Of a stretch of 64,000 nucleotides of DNA, positions 61,424-64,000 are shown in pieces. Both the position numbers and the translations under genes were made by a program. The notes beneath the pieces were generated by a model. That model did not search any database, was not told the origin of the DNA, and saw nothing but the letters and a program-made list of their open reading frames with translations. Origin of the DNA: Levilinea sp. (GTDB lineage Bacteria > Chloroflexota > Anaerolineae > Anaerolineales > Anaerolineaceae); contig JARKPO010000007.1 of assembly GCA_029975215.1 (NCBI GenBank), forward strand, positions 1-64,000, read 5' to 3'. Every line of letters begins with the position of its first letter. Position 1 is the first letter of the stretch.

Positions 61424-62050
61424 ATGAGCAACTTTGACGACAGCGTTTTTGAGGGTTTTGAAGAAGAGCCCCCCGAAGCTCCCAAAGAAAGTAAGGGCGG
61501 CGGCAACAACAACCGCACGTTCTTGATCGCCGTGGGCATCATTGCCGCAGTCACCGTTTTGGTGGTGATCGTGGGCGGCATCTTGCTGGTGGCGCTGCGT
61601 TCCGGCGGAACGAGCACCGCCATGCAGCAGGCCGCGCAGATCAACGCGCAGAACACGGCCACTTCGATGGCGGCCACCAGTGTGGCGGCCACCGAGGCCT
61701 TCATGCGCATTCCCACCAACACCCCCCAGCCCACCGCCACGCCCGAACCGACCAAAACGCCGGTAGTGGTCTTCCCCACCGACACCCCGCAGCCCACCGA
61801 AGAACCTCCGCTGGCAGCTGCAGACGCGGCAGCAGTGGAATCTTCGGCGCGCACGCAGACGGTGGCGGCCTTGCTGACCCAGGCCGCGGCGGGCACCACC
61901 CCCACCGTTCCCGGCCCCACGCCCACCGCCCTGCCCAATACCGGCTTCATGGATGAAGTCGGCCTGCCGGGCATGCTGGGCCTGTCGGCGCTGCTGATTG
62001 TGGTCATCTTCCTGGCGCGCCGCCTGCGCTTCTCGGCCCACCAATCCTAA
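61424..62050 (+). CDS. Surface protein with N-terminal membrane helix, Pro/Thr stalk and LPNTG sorting signal
   Basis: The ATG at 61424 has GGAGGAGG 7 nt upstream. The 208-residue protein has an acidic cytoplasmic start and a membrane helix at about 32-57. An Ala/Thr-rich segment and a Pro/Thr stalk (PTATPEPTKTP, TPQPTEEPP) follow. Then come LPNTG at 170-174, a hydrophobic helix (GMLGLSALLIVVIFLA) and RRLR. This is a complete sortase-type tail, but no sortase gene is in the window. Having both an N-terminal anchor and LPNTG is unusual. It is the last gene before a strong terminator. Confidence 0.75.
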   Translation: MSNFDDSVFEGFEEEPPEAPKESKGGGNNNRTFLIAVGIIAAVTVLVVIVGGILLVALRSGGTSTAMQQAAQINAQNTATSMAATSVAATEAFMRIPTNTPQPTATPEPTKTPVVVFPTDTPQPTEEPPLAAADAAAVESSARTQTVAALLTQAAAGTTPTVPGPTPTALPNTGFMDEVGLPGMLGLSALLIVVIFLARRLRFSAHQS

Positions 62051-62119
62051 GACCCTCCCTTCTCAGGCTGCCCGGCCCCTGGCATTGAGCCGCGCAGGCA
62101 GACGAAAGATGCACTTCCG

Positions 62120-62151
62120 CTTGGGCGCCCGTTGCGGCGCCCAAGTTTTTT
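62120..62151 (+). terminator. Rho-independent terminator at the end of the 53-62 kb block
   Basis: A perfect 10-bp stem (CTTGGGCGCC and GGCGCCCAAG) with a 6-nt loop runs into TTTTTT on the plus strand. Confidence 0.9.
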
Positions 62152-62167
62152 GTTCACCTGTGCTGCA

Positions 62168-62196
62168 AAACAAAAGCCCCGCCGCAGCGGGGCTTT
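62168..62196 (-). terminator. Rho-independent terminator of the phosphohexomutase gene
   Basis: AAAGCCCCGC and GCGGGGCTTT form a 10-bp stem with a 4-nt loop. On the minus strand it runs into TTGTTTTG. It lies 22 nt after the stop of the minus-strand gene. Confidence 0.8.
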
Positions 62197-62217
62197 AAAT
62201 ACCTTTTGAGAGGCAGG

Positions 62218-63678
62218 CTAGGCCACGCTGTTGGCCACTTCTTCGCCAAAGCCCAGCAAAGCCTTCACCATTGCCTGGCTGCGCCCTTCGGCGTACACGC
62301 GCAGCACCGGTTCCGTTCCCGACGGGCGGATCAGCAGCCACGAGTCATCGTTCATCACATATTTGACCCCGTCCAGGGTGCTCACCTGGGCCACGCCTTC
62401 CCCGCCAATTTCAGCCGGAGCTTCATCGCGCAGACGCTGGGTAATGGCCGATTTGGACACCGGGTGGCGCAGGCGCAGGTCTTTGCGCTCGTAGAAGGCC
62501 GGGCCGACGTCTTCCAACAGGTCGTCCACCAGCTCGTTGAGGGGCGCGCGCGCGGCGGCCACAATCTCGGCCAGCAGCAGGCCCATGATGGGACCGTCAC
62601 CTTCAGGAATGTGCCCCTTGAAGGAGATGCCGCCCGATTCTTCGCCGCCGATGAGCACATCCTCTTTCATCATGTAATCGGCGATGTGGTTAAAGCCCAC
62701 CGGAGTCTCATACAGGGGCAGCCCGTAGCGCGCCGCCAGCCGGTCCACCATGCGCGAGGTGGACACCGTGCGCACCACCGCACCACGCCAGCCACGCTTT
62801 TCCACCAGATAGCGCAGCGACAGGGCGATGATCTTGTGCGGATCCACGAAGTTGCCGCGCCCGTCCATGGCCCCAATGCGGTCGGCGTCGCCGTCCGTGG
62901 CCAGGCCAAAATCGCCAAAGCCAGAGCTGATGGCCCCCGCCAGGGGAGCCAAATAGCGGGCGATGGGTTCTGGGTGGACCCCGCCGAAGCCGGGGTTCAT
63001 CTCGCCGCGAATTTCATACACCTCGCAGCCTGTCCCCTGCAGCGCCCCGCGGATGACCCCGCGCCCCGATCCATACATCGAATCAACCACCACGCGCAGC
63101 TTGCCTTCGGCGATGACGTCGAAATTGATCAGCTGGCGCACATGATCCAGATACGAGGGGATGGGGTTAAAGCGCTGGATGCGCTTCATTTGCAGGGCCT
63201 GTTCGTAATCCATCAGGTTTGGCCCGCGGCTCTGAATTTCGTTGTCATTCAGATACACTTCCACCTGGCGGCACTGTTCCGGCGAGGCCGAACTGCCGGT
63301 GGCGGCCTTCAGCTTGACGCCGTTGTAGCGCGGCGGGTTGTGCGAAGCGGTGATCATCACCCCGCCCACCGCCTTTTGCTGGTAAACGGCGTACGAAATG
63401 GCCGGGGTGGGCGCATCCGATTGAGCCAACAGCACATTAAAGCCGTTGGCTGCCAACACGCGGGCCACATCCGTGGCGTAGCGGTCGGAAAGGAAGCGTG
63501 TGTCGAACCCCACCACGATCTTGCGCGGGTCAAACCCATTGCTGGGCGGATTTCCGTTGTGCCAGGTGGAAGATGCGATGGCGTCAGCAATCGCCTGGGC
63601 GACCATACGCAGATTATTAAAAGTGAACGTGTCTGAAATGACAGCACGCCAGCCGTCGGTGCCAAAATGGATTGGCAT
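62218..63678 (-). CDS. Phosphoglucomutase/phosphomannomutase family protein
   Basis: The 486-residue protein has the alpha-D-phosphohexomutase landmarks: phosphoserine Ser112 in ITASHNPPRYNG, metal loop ATDGDADRIG, sugar loop GGEESGGIS and phosphate loop RPSGTEPVLRVYAEG. It interconverts 1- and 6-phosphates of glucose, mannose or glucosamine. GlmM is less likely because the serine loop is the PGM/PMM form; the preferred sugar cannot be fixed from sequence. It probably supplies sugar phosphates for glycan synthesis. Confidence 0.93.
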   Translation of the reverse strand: MPIHFGTDGWRAVISDTFTFNNLRMVAQAIADAIASSTWHNGNPPSNGFDPRKIVVGFDTRFLSDRYATDVARVLAANGFNVLLAQSDAPTPAISYAVYQQKAVGGVMITASHNPPRYNGVKLKAATGSSASPEQCRQVEVYLNDNEIQSRGPNLMDYEQALQMKRIQRFNPIPSYLDHVRQLINFDVIAEGKLRVVVDSMYGSGRGVIRGALQGTGCEVYEIRGEMNPGFGGVHPEPIARYLAPLAGAISSGFGDFGLATDGDADRIGAMDGRGNFVDPHKIIALSLRYLVEKRGWRGAVVRTVSTSRMVDRLAARYGLPLYETPVGFNHIADYMMKEDVLIGGEESGGISFKGHIPEGDGPIMGLLLAEIVAAARAPLNELVDDLLEDVGPAFYERKDLRLRHPVSKSAITQRLRDEAPAEIGGEGVAQVSTLDGVKYVMNDDSWLLIRPSGTEPVLRVYAEGRSQAMVKALLGFGEEVANSVA

Positions 63679-63714
63679 AGGGAATGATCTCCTCAGTAAA
63701 ATAGATTTAGCGGT

Positions 63715-64000
63715 CTACCAGCCAGGAACAGGCGTGGCGGTAGCCAGGAGAGAACGTAAAATCCACCCTTCCACCCCGTCCTCCGTACGTACATACACCC
63801 ACAGGCTCGTGCCTTTTTGAACCACACGTTCGGTCACTTCCACCAGCATGCCGTTCAGCAGGGTTTTTACCACCGCAGAGGTTTGATCAGGTTCAGCGCG
63901 AATCACCGCCCCATCCGAGCCGCGCGCGTTGATGCGGGCATAGACGGGGGTGGGCACAGGGCTGAGGGTCAACGTGGGCGTGCGCGAAGGCACCAGGGTG
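63715..64000 (-). CDS. C-terminal part of a protein with Pro/Thr stalk and bacterial SH3-like domain
   Basis: The frame is open to the window edge; the GTG at 63993 used by the ORF track is probably internal. A Pro/Thr/Ser stretch (SRTPTLTLSPVPTP) is followed by an SH3b-like domain (ARINARGSDGAVIRAEPDQT, then LLNGMLVEVTERV and YVRTEDGVEGWILRSLL). Such domains bind peptidoglycan or polysaccharide outside the cell. The N-terminal part, likely with a signal peptide, lies beyond the window. Confidence 0.75.
   Translation of the reverse strand, partial: TLVPSRTPTLTLSPVPTPVYARINARGSDGAVIRAEPDQTSAVVKTLLNGMLVEVTERVVQKGTSLWVYVRTEDGVEGWILRSLLATATPVPGW

Overview
The window is 64 kb of a GC-rich bacterial chromosome that most resembles the Chloroflexota, probably class Anaerolineae. 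This is inferred from the gene set: an HrcA/CIRCE-controlled hrcA-grpE-dnaK-dnaJ-prmA operon, GPH-type sugar transporters, Pro/Thr-rich surface linkers with an LPNTG tail, a PocR-domain regulator, and a block of zinc-ribbon, DUF6754-like and MutL-like genes. No rRNA, tRNA, CRISPR array or complete mobile element was recognised. Most of the window is ordinary housekeeping and metabolic DNA. The left edge (1-650) looks like accessory DNA, with a truncated AbiEi-type antitoxin gene that keeps its inverted-repeat operator.

Layout. 0.7-1.2 kb: arfB ribosome rescue factor. 1.3-4.9 kb: a sulfur operon (HTH-PocR regulator, sulfide:quinone oxidoreductase, DUF1641 protein, DsrC/TusE-like carrier, DsrE-like protein). 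5.1-6.1 kb: Ada-type DNA alkylation repair protein. 6.2-9.3 kb (minus): a GlpA-like / GlpB-like / DUF1667 redox trio. 9.7-14.9 kb: a 2-oxoacid dehydrogenase operon (E1 alpha, E1 beta, E2, no E3 here) followed by a GH5 glycosidase. 14.9-19.7 kb (minus): KamA radical SAM aminomutase, FkbM methyltransferase, aldo/keto reductase, GT-C membrane glycosyltransferase. 20.0-23.8 kb (minus): two GPH transporters around an alpha/beta hydrolase, behind a perfect 20-bp palindromic operator. 24.0-29.8 kb: the heat-shock operon. 29.9-34.0 kb (minus): a MarR regulator and a heterodimeric ABC exporter with one degenerate ATP site.

34.2-48.4 kb: mixed housekeeping genes: PPK2, dodecin, a DUF1232-like protein, a second aldo/keto reductase, an unknown Trp-rich protein, hypoxanthine phosphoribosyltransferase, an exported TPR/Pro-rich protein, a 7TM-PAS-PAS-GAF-GGDEF cyclase, two GNAT acetyltransferases, tyrS, a DegV protein, ogt, era and a lysoplasmalogenase-like protein. 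48.4-52.2 kb: a four-gene vitamin-type ABC import operon whose first gene fuses an HTH to a flavin-binding PPOX domain; a 42-bp imperfect palindrome covers its promoter. 52.2-53.3 kb: a small conserved protein and a PIG-L deacetylase.

53.4-62.1 kb: a tightly packed same-strand block of eight genes with no clear described function. It holds small and multispanning membrane proteins, a 937-residue zinc-ribbon protein with about fourteen PDWL-type repeats, an orphan MutL/GlmL-like ASKHA protein, a barrel/KOW-like protein and an LPNTG surface protein. This is the best candidate for an undescribed system. 62.2-64.0 kb (minus): a phosphohexomutase and an incomplete SH3-like surface protein at the edge.

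Two themes recur. Several genes have a -10 box 6-7 nt before the start codon, which suggests leaderless transcripts. Several operons carry a visible palindromic operator at the promoter (abiEi remnant, GPH transporters, MarR/ABC, HTH-PPOX/ABC, hrcA).
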